Below, in pieces: positions 27,240 through 36,517 of a stretch of 37,021 nt of DNA. Positions within the stretch are counted from its first letter, which is position 1. Each line of letters starts with the position of its first letter. The translations under genes were made by a program, and so were the position numbers. Below the pieces are notes generated by a model that had not been told where the DNA came from, ran no database searches, and saw nothing but the letters and a program-made list of their open reading frames with translations. The stretch comes from Nitrospirota bacterium (GTDB lineage Bacteria; Nitrospirota; Nitrospiria; Nitrospirales; NS-4), in NCBI GenBank assembly GCA_005877815.1, contig VBOG01000037.1, positions 1-37,021 on the forward strand, read 5' to 3'.

Positions 27240-29642
27240 TCAGTTATGACTGACGCCGGCCACAATGGGCATCGCGGCCGGGGTGACGTTTTCCCCGGGC
27301 TTGAACGCGGCCGGCAGGACTTCTTCGATCGTTTCAACGAAGATAAACACCATTTCGCTCCGAACCTCTTCCGGGACCTCTTTTAAATCCTTCTGGTTCG
27401 CCTTCGGCAGGATGATCCGACGGATGCCGGCGCGATGGGCCGCCAACATCTTCTCTTTGATGCCGCCGACGGGAAGCACGAGTCCACTGAGACTGATTTC
27501 CCCGGTCATCGCCGTATCGCTTCGAACCGCCGTGCCGAGGTATGAAGACGCCAAGGCTGTCGCCATGGTGATCCCGGCGGAAGGCCCATCCTTCGGAATG
27601 GCGCCCGAAGGCACGTGGACATGAACGCCGTTTCGCCGGAACCTGGAAATGTCGAGTCCCATGGCCTCCGCGTGCGACCAGAGATAGCTGCGCGCCGCAC
27701 GAGCCGACTCTTGCATGACCTCCCCGAGCTGTCCGGTCAGCGTCAAGTCATTACTGCCTGGCAGCAGCGAGGTTTCGACATACAGCACGTCGCCGCCCGT
27801 CGGCGTCCATGCCAAGCCGGTCGCCACCCCGATCGGGAGCCGTTTGCGCGCTTCCTCGGGCATGAACCGTTCCGCTCCGAGCCATTCCTCAAGCGTCGAC
27901 CGCTCGATTGTCACCGGTTCGCGCTTCACGGGTCCCGACCCTTCGTCCGGTTGCTTTTCAGCCAGCGCGAGCGCGACCTTCCGCGTCAGCCGTCCCAACA
28001 TCTGCTCCAGTTGGCGAACCCCCGCCTCACGGGTATACCGGCTAATAATCTCCGCCAGGATCTGCTCACCGAGCTGAACCTGTTCCTCCGTGATGCCGGC
28101 CTCCTTGAGACGGCGTGGCCACAGATACTGCACTGCAATCCTCGATTTTTCATGCTCGCTGTACCCCGGCAAGCGGATCACCTCCATCCGATCCAGCAAG
28201 GGCTGCGAGATCGGATCGAGCGTGTTCGCCGTCGTAATGAAGAATACCTTTGTCAGGTCGAACGGCAGATCGAGATAGTTGTCACGGAATGTGTGGTTCT
28301 GCGCCGGATCCAAGACCTCGAGCAGGGCCGCCGCGGGATCGCCGCGAAAATCACGCCCCATCTTGTCCACCTCGTCCAGCATGAGCACAGGGTTATTGAC
28401 TCCCGCGCGACGAATGGCTTGAAGGATGCGGCCCGGCATCGCGCCGACATACGTCCGGCGGTGTCCCCGGAGTTCCGCTTCATCATGGACCCCGCCGAGG
28501 CTGAACCGCTCGAACGTCCGCCCCAGCGCCCTGGCGATGGACTGCCCCAGACTGGTCTTCCCGACCCCGGGCGGACCGACCAGACACAGAATCGGGGCCT
28601 TCGCCGTGGGGTTGAGTTTCAACACGGCGAGATGCTCAACGATCCGCTCCTTCACTTCTTTGATGCCGTAATGGTCTTCGTCCAGGACCTGGCGCACGCG
28701 TGACAGATCCACACTGTCCGCTGACGCCTTGCTCCAAGGAAGTTCAAAGACCAGTTCGAGGTAGGTGCGGATCACCTGATGTTCGGGTGACGCTGCCGGC
28801 GTCTTCGTCAAGCGGATGAGCTCTCGATTCGCCTCCTTGCGGACGTGCTCCGGAAGGTTTGCTTCCTCGATCTGCTGTTTGAGATGGCTGATCTCGCTCT
28901 CCTCGCCCTCGCCCTCTCCGAGTTCCTGTTGAATCGCCTTCAACTGCTGCCGCAGCAGATATTCCCGCTGGGACTTTCCCATTTCGGCCTGAGCGTCATT
29001 TGCGATCTTGTTGCGAAGTTTTAGTATTTGCACTTCGTGCGACAGCGCCGAATAGAGCTTACGCAGAAGATCTGCGCGGGTGGACGCTTCGAGCATCGCT
29101 TGCTCTTGCTCCACCGTGAGGTTCAGGAGCGACGCGACGCGGTACGCCAGGACGATCGGGTCCTGTTCCAACCGCAACGCCTGAACCACCTCTCCAATAC
29201 CCGGCGATTGAATCAATTCGGGAAGCTCGATGAGCTGGTCGGCGAGAGCCCGGTGCAGGGCGTCAATATCCGGCCCGGAATCCGTTACGGGTGGCACTTG
29301 GCGCGCTCGCACCAGGAGCAAGGGCTCGCTTTGTTCGACTTTGAGCAAGACCACCCGTTCGATCCCTTGGACGAGAGCCTGCAACCGCCCCTCAGAGTTC
29401 CGACCGACCTGCTTGATGACCGCAAGGGTGCCGATCGGGAAAAGGTCCTCCAGCGTCGGCTCCTCGTTTTTGGGGTTCCGCTGAGCCACGACAATGACCA
29501 GCTTTTCCTCGGTTTTCACCGCCGATTCGACTGCCGCCACCGAACGGTCGCGGGCAATGGTCAAGGGAACCATCACACCCGGAAACAACACGGTTCGTTT
29601 GATCGGGAGCACGGGAAGAGTGCGTATGGATGTATCGTTCAT
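27240..29642 (-). CDS. lon: Lon endopeptidase (ATP-dependent)
   Basis: N-terminal LON domain (LPVLPIKRTVLFPGVMVPL), Walker A GPPGVGKT, catalytic KDGPSAGITM and GGIKEKMLAA. Start 29642 (MNDTS) or 29645. Confidence 0.96.
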   Translation of the reverse strand: MNDTSIRTLPVLPIKRTVLFPGVMVPLTIARDRSVAAVESAVKTEEKLVIVVAQRNPKNEEPTLEDLFPIGTLAVIKQVGRNSEGRLQALVQGIERVVLLKVEQSEPLLLVRARQVPPVTDSGPDIDALHRALADQLIELPELIQSPGIGEVVQALRLEQDPIVLAYRVASLLNLTVEQEQAMLEASTRADLLRKLYSALSHEVQILKLRNKIANDAQAEMGKSQREYLLRQQLKAIQQELGEGEGEESEISHLKQQIEEANLPEHVRKEANRELIRLTKTPAASPEHQVIRTYLELVFELPWSKASADSVDLSRVRQVLDEDHYGIKEVKERIVEHLAVLKLNPTAKAPILCLVGPPGVGKTSLGQSIARALGRTFERFSLGGVHDEAELRGHRRTYVGAMPGRILQAIRRAGVNNPVLMLDEVDKMGRDFRGDPAAALLEVLDPAQNHTFRDNYLDLPFDLTKVFFITTANTLDPISQPLLDRMEVIRLPGYSEHEKSRIAVQYLWPRRLKEAGITEEQVQLGEQILAEIISRYTREAGVRQLEQMLGRLTRKVALALAEKQPDEGSGPVKREPVTIERSTLEEWLGAERFMPEEARKRLPIGVATGLAWTPTGGDVLYVETSLLPGSNDLTLTGQLGEVMQESARAARSYLWSHAEAMGLDISRFRRNGVHVHVPSGAIPKDGPSAGITMATALASSYLGTAVRSDTAMTGEISLSGLVLPVGGIKEKMLAAHRAGIRRIILPKANQKDLKEVPEEVRSEMVFIFVETIEEVLPAAFKPGENVTPAAMPIVAGVSHN

Positions 29643-29846
29643 CATGTCCTCCAGTCGATGAGCTAGTGTTACTACTAGACACGGGATCGCATTAGTCAAG
29701 CATCAGATTTGCGAGGCCTGACTTCCCGGAGAACAGGACAGCGAAACGGGATGCCATACTTTCGAATGAAACTTCAGGGTCATGTACTGTGCGCGGCGCA
29801 TAGTGGAAACTAACTTAGCCGAAACAACTGAACACGAGGTGCCGAC

Positions 29847-30053
29847 ATGATTGAAGACGGATTGATGCTGGCAAACCTTCAAGGCGTGTCCGTGCACACA
29901 CTCGCAACAATGGCGATGATCCTGTTCGGCAACATTCTACCAGCAGGCGTGATTCTCACGCTGTGGTGGTATGCAGAGAAGCGTTCGAAGGAGGCACCTG
30001 AGCCTCCCCAACCGGCTTCCGCAAGGATCAAGGTGTACCGGCAGGCAGCATAA
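29847..30053 (+). CDS. Small single-TM hypothetical protein (68 aa)
   Basis: MIEDGLMLANLQGVSVHTLATMAMILFGNILPAGVILTLWWYAEKRSKEAPEPPQP; isolated plus-strand ORF with plausible cytoplasmic tail. Confidence 0.6.
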   Translation: MIEDGLMLANLQGVSVHTLATMAMILFGNILPAGVILTLWWYAEKRSKEAPEPPQPASARIKVYRQAA

Positions 30054-30188
30054 CGCGATCAGTCGCGGTCCCCGTTCGAATCCCGCATAGAGTTCTGCTT
30101 ACATCTTCCTGCGGATTTTCTCTCTTACCGCTTTAGTGTAGGCTCCCTAACACTTTCGAAGGTACCAACCTCACGGGAAGCCCGAACC

Positions 30189-32006
30189 ATGTTCAAAGAC
30201 ATACGAATCCCCAAGCGCTACGGTGTGATGGTATTCGCTCTACTACTCTGCGGCCTGAGCGCATTCTTTCTCCATGGTTATTTCTCCACCCTTTCGCCTT
30301 CATACAGCCAATTTAAACAATGGGTCATACAGGATATGGTGACGGACCTGACCATCACGGAAACGACCATCAAAGGTACCTTCAATCCCAAAGCGGAACC
30401 AGGCGGCCCGCGCGCGTTTAAAACCGGACGCGTCCACGATCCCGAGCTTGTCAGCCTGTTGGAAGACCACCACATCGAATTCAAGGGCTCGACAGACGGC
30501 TCCGCCTCGCAGGCGGTATCCTCCTTCGTCAACGTTCTGATCTTCGGATTGGTGGCCTGGTTTTTGTGGAAAACATGCAACGACCCGAACGGCCTCATGA
30601 GCGTCTGGAAATCGAAGGCCAGAATGTACATGGATCGCGATATCGACGTCCGCTTTACCGATGTCGCCGGCGTTGATGAGGCGAAGGATGAGTTGCTGGA
30701 AGTCGTCACGTTCCTCAAAACGCCGGAGAAATACACCCGCCTTGGCGGGCGGATTCCGAAAGGTGTGCTCCTCATCGGCCCGCCTGGAACCGGCAAGACC
30801 TTGCTGGCCAAAGCCGTCGCCGGAGAAGCGGGTGTGCCGTTTTTTTCCATCAGCGGATCGGCCTTCGTCGAAATGTTCGTCGGGTTGGGAGCGGCGCGGG
30901 TCCGCGATCTTTTCCAGCAGGCACGTCTCAAGGCGCCCTGCCTCATTTTTATTGACGAGCTCGACGCGCTCGGAAAAAGCCGCGATCATGGACACGGGTC
31001 GCATGAAGAACGCGAACACACCCTGAATCAATTGCTGGTGGAAATGGACGGCTTCGATACACGCAGCGGCGTCGTGGTGCTTGCCGCCACGAACCGACCA
31101 GAAATCCTCGATGCCGCCCTTCTCCGCCCGGGCCGGTTCGATCGACACGTGGCAGTGTCAGCTCCGGACCGCAAAGGCCGTCTCGCGATCCTCGACGTTC
31201 ACGCTAGAAAAGTCTCGCTCGCGCCGGAGGTCAAGCTTGAAGCGATCGCCGGCATGACGCCGGGCATGTCTGGCGCCGATCTCGCCAATATGGTGAATGA
31301 AGCGGCGCTCCTTGCCGCCCGACACGATGGCACGTCGGTCGGCCCACGTGATTTTGATGAAGCGATCGAACGCGTCGTCGCGGGACTGGAAAAAAAGCAG
31401 CGGGTCTTGAACCGCTCTGAGCGCGAGCGGGTGGCGCATCATGAAATCGGCCATGCGCTCACGGCATTGTTGCTGCCTGGGGCTGACCCCGTGCATAAGA
31501 TTTCCATCATTCCTCGAGGCGTCGCGGCCCTGGGCTACACGATGCAGGTGCCGACCGAAGATCGCTTTCTCGCAACACGGACGCAACTCGAGAATAAAAT
31601 CGCCGTCCTGCTGAGCGGCCTGGTTGCGGAAGAAATCATCTACGGCGAGATCAGCACCGGCGCGCATGACGACCTCCGCAAGGCCACGGATATCGCCCGC
31701 CGCATGATCACCGACTACGGCATGAGCGAGACGCTCCGCACCGCAGCGTTTGATTCCGGACCTTCTCCGCTCTTTCTGCAGAAGGATCGTGCGGTCCGCC
31801 CTGCCGGCTATTCAGAGGAAACGGCATCCGGCATCGACCGCGAAGTCGTCCGTCTTCTCGATAAGCAGAAAGCCTGTGCGGCCGAACTGTTGACACGGTT
31901 CAAGCCCGCTCTTGAGGCGGGAGCCACCATCTTACTGGAGCACGAAGTGATCACCGGCGCCGAACTGGCCGCGGTTCTCGAGGGATTTCGCCCACAGCCG
32001 GCGTGA
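30189..32006 (+). CDS. ftsH: ATP-dependent zinc metalloprotease FtsH
   Basis: Two N-terminal TM segments, GPPGTGKT Walker [11 protein letters not shown] (SRH), HEIGH zinc motif. Confidence 0.95.
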   Translation: MFKDIRIPKRYGVMVFALLLCGLSAFFLHGYFSTLSPSYSQFKQWVIQDMVTDLTITETTIKGTFNPKAEPGGPRAFKTGRVHDPELVSLLEDHHIEFKGSTDGSASQAVSSFVNVLIFGLVAWFLWKTCNDPNGLMSVWKSKARMYMDRDIDVRFTDVAGVDEAKDELLEVVTFLKTPEKYTRLGGRIPKGVLLIGPPGTGKTLLAKAVAGEAGVPFFSISGSAFVEMFVGLGAARVRDLFQQARLKAPCLIFIDELDALGKSRDHGHGSHEEREHTLNQLLVEMDGFDTRSGVVVLAATNRPEILDAALLRPGRFDRHVAVSAPDRKGRLAILDVHARKVSLAPEVKLEAIAGMTPGMSGADLANMVNEAALLAARHDGTSVGPRDFDEAIERVVAGLEKKQRVLNRSERERVAHHEIGHALTALLLPGADPVHKISIIPRGVAALGYTMQVPTEDRFLATRTQLENKIAVLLSGLVAEEIIYGEISTGAHDDLRKATDIARRMITDYGMSETLRTAAFDSGPSPLFLQKDRAVRPAGYSEETASGIDREVVRLLDKQKACAAELLTRFKPALEAGATILLEHEVITGAELAAVLEGFRPQPA

Positions 32007-32200
32007 CATTCCTCCTGGGTTGCCATCGCCGTTTCGCCGCATGTTTGCCGCTTCCCCGTCTGCCATAACCCATTTGAATAGTCTCGGGACGGGACCTCGT
32101 TACCTCTTTTGGTCCTGCCTTAACACCCCTGAGGGGAAGATTCTAAGATTTCACCCTGGGTATCGTTATGGCAGCTTCATAACTCAACCAGGAGGTTCGT

Positions 32201-32581
32201 ATGCTGAAAGAAATGGCGATGATGTCATTGGCCGCTGCGCTGGTCCTGGGAACAGTCCCTGCCATGGCGCAAAGCGGGCCCAGCAGTGGCGCAGGATCCG
32301 GCTCATCCAGCACGGGCACAGGCTCTGGCCCGGATACCGGCGTCGGCTCAGGGTCGACGTCGAGCCCGGGAATGAGCTCGGGGTCGGGAACCGGTACAGG
32401 CACTGATACCGGTCTCGGCTCGGACGCGAAGAAAAACAAAAAGCCCGGAGAATCCAGTATGCCGATCGAGAAGGATTCCGGAGCTGGCTCATCCTCCGGC
32501 TCTTCCGGCTCGAGCACCATGCCAGGTTCGAGCGGTTCGGGGGCAGGTTCCGGGTCGATGGGGTCCGGCACGGGCAAGTAA
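32201..32581 (+). CDS. Secreted Gly/Ser-rich low-complexity protein
   Basis: Signal peptide MLKEMAMMSLAAALVLGTVPAMAQ; GSGSS/TGTGSG-rich body; SD-like aggaggttcgt upstream. Confidence 0.65.
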   Translation: MLKEMAMMSLAAALVLGTVPAMAQSGPSSGAGSGSSSTGTGSGPDTGVGSGSTSSPGMSSGSGTGTGTDTGLGSDAKKNKKPGESSMPIEKDSGAGSSSGSSGSSTMPGSSGSGAGSGSMGSGTGK

Positions 32582-32689
32582 ACACGACAGCGGCTCCGGG
32601 CGGCGGTCGCCGCCCGGGGACCGCGACGGTCCTCCAACTGCCTTTTTCATTTTCCTGCCTAATAGCGTGTGACAGACCTCGGAATCCAA

Positions 32690-33187
32690 TTAGGACGGAG
32701 CTTTTTCTGAATCCAATTCCTCGACAGCTTCGAAGGGAACCGCCATGTACTGCGCCAACTTTCCTGACGTCAGCCGAAGGCGCATCGTGGTCACGAGGGC
32801 AATACGGGAGATGATCTTATAGCCGAGGAGAGCGTTGCCGTCGAGCATTCGCTTGAACTCCAATCGATCGATCTTCAACGCCTTAAAGGGCTGTGTCGCC
32901 TCGATGCGCGCGGACGCCGGGCCGTTATCAAGCAGTGACAGTTCGCCGATAATCGCGCCGGCCCCGACATAGGCGATGACGACGGGCATGTTTTGGTCCA
33001 CCTGCTTCATGATCGCGGCCTGTCCCGACAGCAGGCAATAAATGGAGTCGACCACTTCGCCCTCACGCAGCATGCAATGACCCGCGTCTCCGGAAACGAG
33101 AAAACAGATGGCCTTGACCTGCGCCATTTCCGATTCGGTCAAGCCTGTGAAGATCGGCACTTTGTGAAGAGGACCTTGCACGCTCAT
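32690..33187 (-). CDS. Cyclic nucleotide-binding domain protein
   Basis: FTGLTESEMAQVKAICF...REGEVVDSIYCLLSGQAAI...GAIIGELSLLDNGPASARIEA cNMP-binding fold; no HTH evident. Confidence 0.85.
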   Translation of the reverse strand: MSVQGPLHKVPIFTGLTESEMAQVKAICFLVSGDAGHCMLREGEVVDSIYCLLSGQAAIMKQVDQNMPVVIAYVGAGAIIGELSLLDNGPASARIEATQPFKALKIDRLEFKRMLDGNALLGYKIISRIALVTTMRLRLTSGKLAQYMAVPFEAVEELDSEKAPS

Positions 33188-33546
33188 TGATTCCCGCCCC
33201 CTCGCGATCTTTGGCTCTTCAAACTTGCCTTCAACAGCAGGCAAGTATCGGCCGCGTCCGAACGATCAGAATGCTCACAAGGAACCTCGAACCGTGGATG
33301 CCGTCGACATTGTGGACTCAGAAAAATGCACTAAGGCGCCGCATAATAGCACTACGAATAAATTTGTCAAATGCCCAAACCGCGACAGATCTGGCCAATT
33401 TATCGAGATCTATTTGGCACGGGTGACGGCAAATTTGACGGTCCGCCACACGCGTTCAGGTAGCCAGCGTGGTATCCGTAAATCGTTCGAGCACTTACGT
33501 TTTGGAACATCATTTGCGTCCCTTTCCCTAAAAGGAGATATCTCAC

Positions 33547-33747
33547 ATGCCGACAGTAGCGCTCCAGTCGAACGAGGGGTCTTCCACGACCTTCGGCTTA
33601 TCGGGGACTCTCAACCCCTGGACGTACATCAAGGCGCAGTTGCGCCGGCGGGAACGGAGGGAGAGGCAACGACTTCAACAGGAGGTTGAGGGACGGTTGC
33701 GGCTGAAAGTGCTCTATGTCTCAGGCAGCCTTCGACGGGTCGTCTAG
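33547..33747 (+). CDS. Small hypothetical protein (66 aa) with LKVLYVSGSLRRVV C-terminus
   Basis: SD-like aaaaggagatat upstream of ATG at 33547; C-terminal motif shared with 25248-25403. Confidence 0.6.
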   Translation: MPTVALQSNEGSSTTFGLSGTLNPWTYIKAQLRRRERRERQRLQQEVEGRLRLKVLYVSGSLRRVV

Positions 33748-34455
33748 CGGGATCGGCGCCGATTTTTCTGCCCTTGCCGCCGGTCGGGCGGCCGACATCG
33801 GAGTAAAGACCACCTTGCGGCAGTAGAACGCCTCGGCGCATCGCTCGGGCGCATTCGATTCCACACCACGCAGCCGCAATGCCGACATAAACACATCGGC
33901 CGAGAACCACTGGTGCCCCACCTGCGACACAAACGTGTCGAGGATGAACCGGATTTTCCGCTCGCAATGCCGGCCTTCCAGCGGCACGAAGAAATTCGGC
34001 GTGCCGAAATCGCCATCGTACTTCGGAATTTCGAACTCCAGAATCAAATGGTTGCGAAACGTGTTCCAGGTCAATTGCGAGATGAAGGCGTGATCCTGAT
34101 GCAGGTCCTGGCGAAAATGCGTGAAGATGACGTCGGGCGCGACCTCGCGCTTGAGCCGTTCAAAGGCGTCTTTGATGTCCAGGCTGACATACGGAAAGCA
34201 GCTGTCCCGAAAATCGTGGATCGTGACGTGTTTCTCGCGGACGCCCGCCAGGAACAGTTCGGCGCCCCCCAGCGCCTCCTTCTTCCGCTCCGGCGTCGAG
34301 CTGAAGACCACCCAATGCACGGAGGCATCGGGCCGTTCTTCCAATAGGCGGAGAAGTGTGCCGCCGCACCCAATCTCGATATCGTCGCAATGGGCCCCGA
34401 GACACAGGATCCTCAGCGGCGTGCCGTGGGGAGTATCGAAATGCAGCCCGAGCAT
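33721..34455 (-). CDS. PIG-L family deacetylase
   Basis: RILCLGAHCDDIEIGCGGTLLRL (AHxDD) and HFRQDLHQDHAFI motifs. Confidence 0.92.
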   Translation of the reverse strand: MLGLHFDTPHGTPLRILCLGAHCDDIEIGCGGTLLRLLEERPDASVHWVVFSSTPERKKEALGGAELFLAGVREKHVTIHDFRDSCFPYVSLDIKDAFERLKREVAPDVIFTHFRQDLHQDHAFISQLTWNTFRNHLILEFEIPKYDGDFGTPNFFVPLEGRHCERKIRFILDTFVSQVGHQWFSADVFMSALRLRGVESNAPERCAEAFYCRKVVFTPMSAARPAARAEKSAPIPLDDPSKAA

Positions 34456-35241
34456 CTACCGCAGTTTCCGCTGCCAAACGGCCCAGGGCGCCTGGTCTGA
34501 CGAGTAGAGGTCTTCCAACATTTGCCGGTCCTTGAACGTATCCATGCAGGCCCAAAAGCCGTTGTATTTGCACGCCACCAGTTGTTGTTCTTTGATCAGG
34601 CGATGGAAGGGCTCCTCGACCAGCTCCTCGCCATCCCAGATGAATTTAAAGATCTCTTGATTGAAAATAAAAAACCCCCCGTTGATCCACAACCCTGTGT
34701 TATGGACGGGCTGGATATCGGACACGATGTCATCGCTGAGGGTGGACACGACGTGCAAGGTTTGGCCCGGCTTGACGCACAGGAACGACGCAATCCGTTG
34801 GTGGGCGCGATGGTGGTTGATCAGATCCGGCAGCGGGAAGTCGGTCAATCCATCGCTGTAGTTCGCGAAGAAGATGTCCTCGCCCTCCAGGTATTTCTCC
34901 ACCGCCTTCAGCCGCTGGCCGATCGTGGAGTGGACGCCAGAATCCACAAACGTGATCGTCCAATCATGGATGTCCGTATGTAATAATTGCACATCCTTCC
35001 CGCCCTGAGAGAGGACGAAATCGTTGGATGAGCATTCATCGTAATGCAGGAAATAGTTCTTGATGGCGTCGGCTTTGTAGCCCAGGCAGAGGATAAAGTC
35101 CTTGTGGCCGTAGTGCGCATAGTATTTCATCACGTGCCATAGAATCGGCCGATAGCCGATCGGCACCATCGGCTTGGGAATATTCTCTGAGTATTCCCGA
35201 AGCCGCGTTCCCAAGCCGCCGCAAAAGAGTACGACTTTCAT
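34456..35241 (-). CDS. Glucose-1-phosphate cytidylyltransferase-like sugar nucleotidyltransferase
   Basis: VVLFCGGLGTRLREYSENIPKPMVPIGYRPILWHVM; GFWACMDTFKDRQMLE; start MKVVLF at 35241. Confidence 0.9.
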   Translation of the reverse strand: MKVVLFCGGLGTRLREYSENIPKPMVPIGYRPILWHVMKYYAHYGHKDFILCLGYKADAIKNYFLHYDECSSNDFVLSQGGKDVQLLHTDIHDWTITFVDSGVHSTIGQRLKAVEKYLEGEDIFFANYSDGLTDFPLPDLINHHRAHQRIASFLCVKPGQTLHVVSTLSDDIVSDIQPVHNTGLWINGGFFIFNQEIFKFIWDGEELVEEPFHRLIKEQQLVACKYNGFWACMDTFKDRQMLEDLYSSDQAPWAVWQRKLR

Positions 35242-35269
35242 ATGCTCGTCTCCACTTCGCACCCCTCCA

Positions 35270-36517
35270 TCAGATCACCTCGATGTGGGGGATCGGGACG
35301 ATGAAGCGCCCGCCCCACTCACGGATGTGCGCCATTTGCTCGATGATTTCATCCTTGAAGTTCCACGGCAGGATGCACAGATACTCCGGCTTCGTCTCCA
35401 CGATTCTGTCGGGATGAAAGATCGGGATGTGCGTTCCCGGCAGATACTTGCCCTGTTTATAGGGATTGCGGTCCACGGTGTAGTCGAGAAAATCCGTGCG
35501 GATCCCGCAGTAGTTCAGTAAGGTATTGCCTTTGCCCGGAGCCCCGTACCCCACGATTGATTTGCCCGCCGTTTTCACCTCGATCAAGAACGTGAGCAGC
35601 CGTCGTTTCGTGTCCTTCACCCGCTCCGCAAACGCCGCATAGTAGTCCATGGTCTTTACTCCGTCGCGATCCTCACGCGCGAGCATGGCATGGACGCGCT
35701 CCGTCGCCGGATGCTCGCGATTGTCGGCGTGGCAGGCATAGATGCGAAGAGATCCACCATGCATCGGCAGTTCCTCCACGTCGAAAATCACGAGGCCGTG
35801 CCGGGCGAAAATCGCGTGTACGGTCGTGAGGGAGAAATACGAGAAGTGTTCGTGATAAATCGTATCGAACTGATTGCCGTCGATGAGCCGCTGCAGGTGG
35901 GGAAATTCCATCGTGATGACCCCGCCGGCATTCAGGAGGATGTGCATTCCTGCTACGAAGTCGTTGAGGTCCGGCACTTGCGCGAGCACATTGTTCCCCA
36001 CCAGCAGATCGGCGCGTATGCCTGTCGACGCCAGTTCCTCCGCTGTTTGTCTTCCGAAAAATCGCACCAGCGTCGGCACTCCCTTCGCTTGCGCGCTCTG
36101 CGCGACGTTTGCGGCCGGCTCGATCCCGAGAATCGGAATGCCGAGCGGGATGAAGTGCTGGAGCAGATACCCGTCGTTGCTGGCCACCTCGATGACCCGG
36201 CTCGTCGCCCCGAGGTCAAACCGCTTCACGGACATCTCCACGAACGCCTGGGCATGGCGAACCCACGAATCCGCGTATGAGGAAAAGTACGCGTACTCGG
36301 TAAAAATGTCCGCCGGGCTCACGAATTGCTCCAGTTGGACCAGGTAGCAGCGGCCGCACACGAAGACGTGCAGTGGAAAGAAAGCCTCCATGGTGTTGCG
36401 CTGCGACTCTGTTCGATAGCTTTCACAGAGCGGCGACATACCGAGATCAACGAATGTGTGGGTCAGCCACGCGCCGCAGAAACGACACGCTGCGTCGGCA
36501 CGCGCCTCACGTGACAT
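35270..36517 (-). CDS. Class I SAM-dependent methyltransferase (NDP-sugar C-methyltransferase-like, zinc-binding N-terminus)
   Basis: CRFCG...CGRC zinc-binding N-terminus, YFSSYADSWVRHA, VIEVASNDGYLLQHF SAM motif, C-terminal GYGAPGKGNTLLNYCGI. Confidence 0.9.
   Translation of the reverse strand: MSREARADAACRFCGAWLTHTFVDLGMSPLCESYRTESQRNTMEAFFPLHVFVCGRCYLVQLEQFVSPADIFTEYAYFSSYADSWVRHAQAFVEMSVKRFDLGATSRVIEVASNDGYLLQHFIPLGIPILGIEPAANVAQSAQAKGVPTLVRFFGRQTAEELASTGIRADLLVGNNVLAQVPDLNDFVAGMHILLNAGGVITMEFPHLQRLIDGNQFDTIYHEHFSYFSLTTVHAIFARHGLVIFDVEELPMHGGSLRIYACHADNREHPATERVHAMLAREDRDGVKTMDYYAAFAERVKDTKRRLLTFLIEVKTAGKSIVGYGAPGKGNTLLNYCGIRTDFLDYTVDRNPYKQGKYLPGTHIPIFHPDRIVETKPEYLCILPWNFKDEIIEQMAHIREWGGRFIVPIPHIEVI

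Noticed and set aside
27615-28703. 362-aa plus-strand ORF antisense to lon
   Set aside because: Shadow ORF of the well-conserved lon gene.
30068-30092. GTTCGAATCCCGC string resembling a tRNA 3' end
   Set aside because: Flanking bases do not form a T-stem or acceptor stem; no anticodon arm found.
32143-32637. 164-aa minus-strand ORF with VPVPDPE-like repeats
   Set aside because: Complement of the Gly/Ser-rich repeat gene, which has a signal peptide and SD; the minus frame is a repeat by-product.
33415-33435. Sigma-54-like TTGGCACgggtgacgGC upstream of the 33547 small gene
   Set aside because: GG-to-GC spacing is off by one from the consensus and the distance to the gene is about 130 bp; not supportable.
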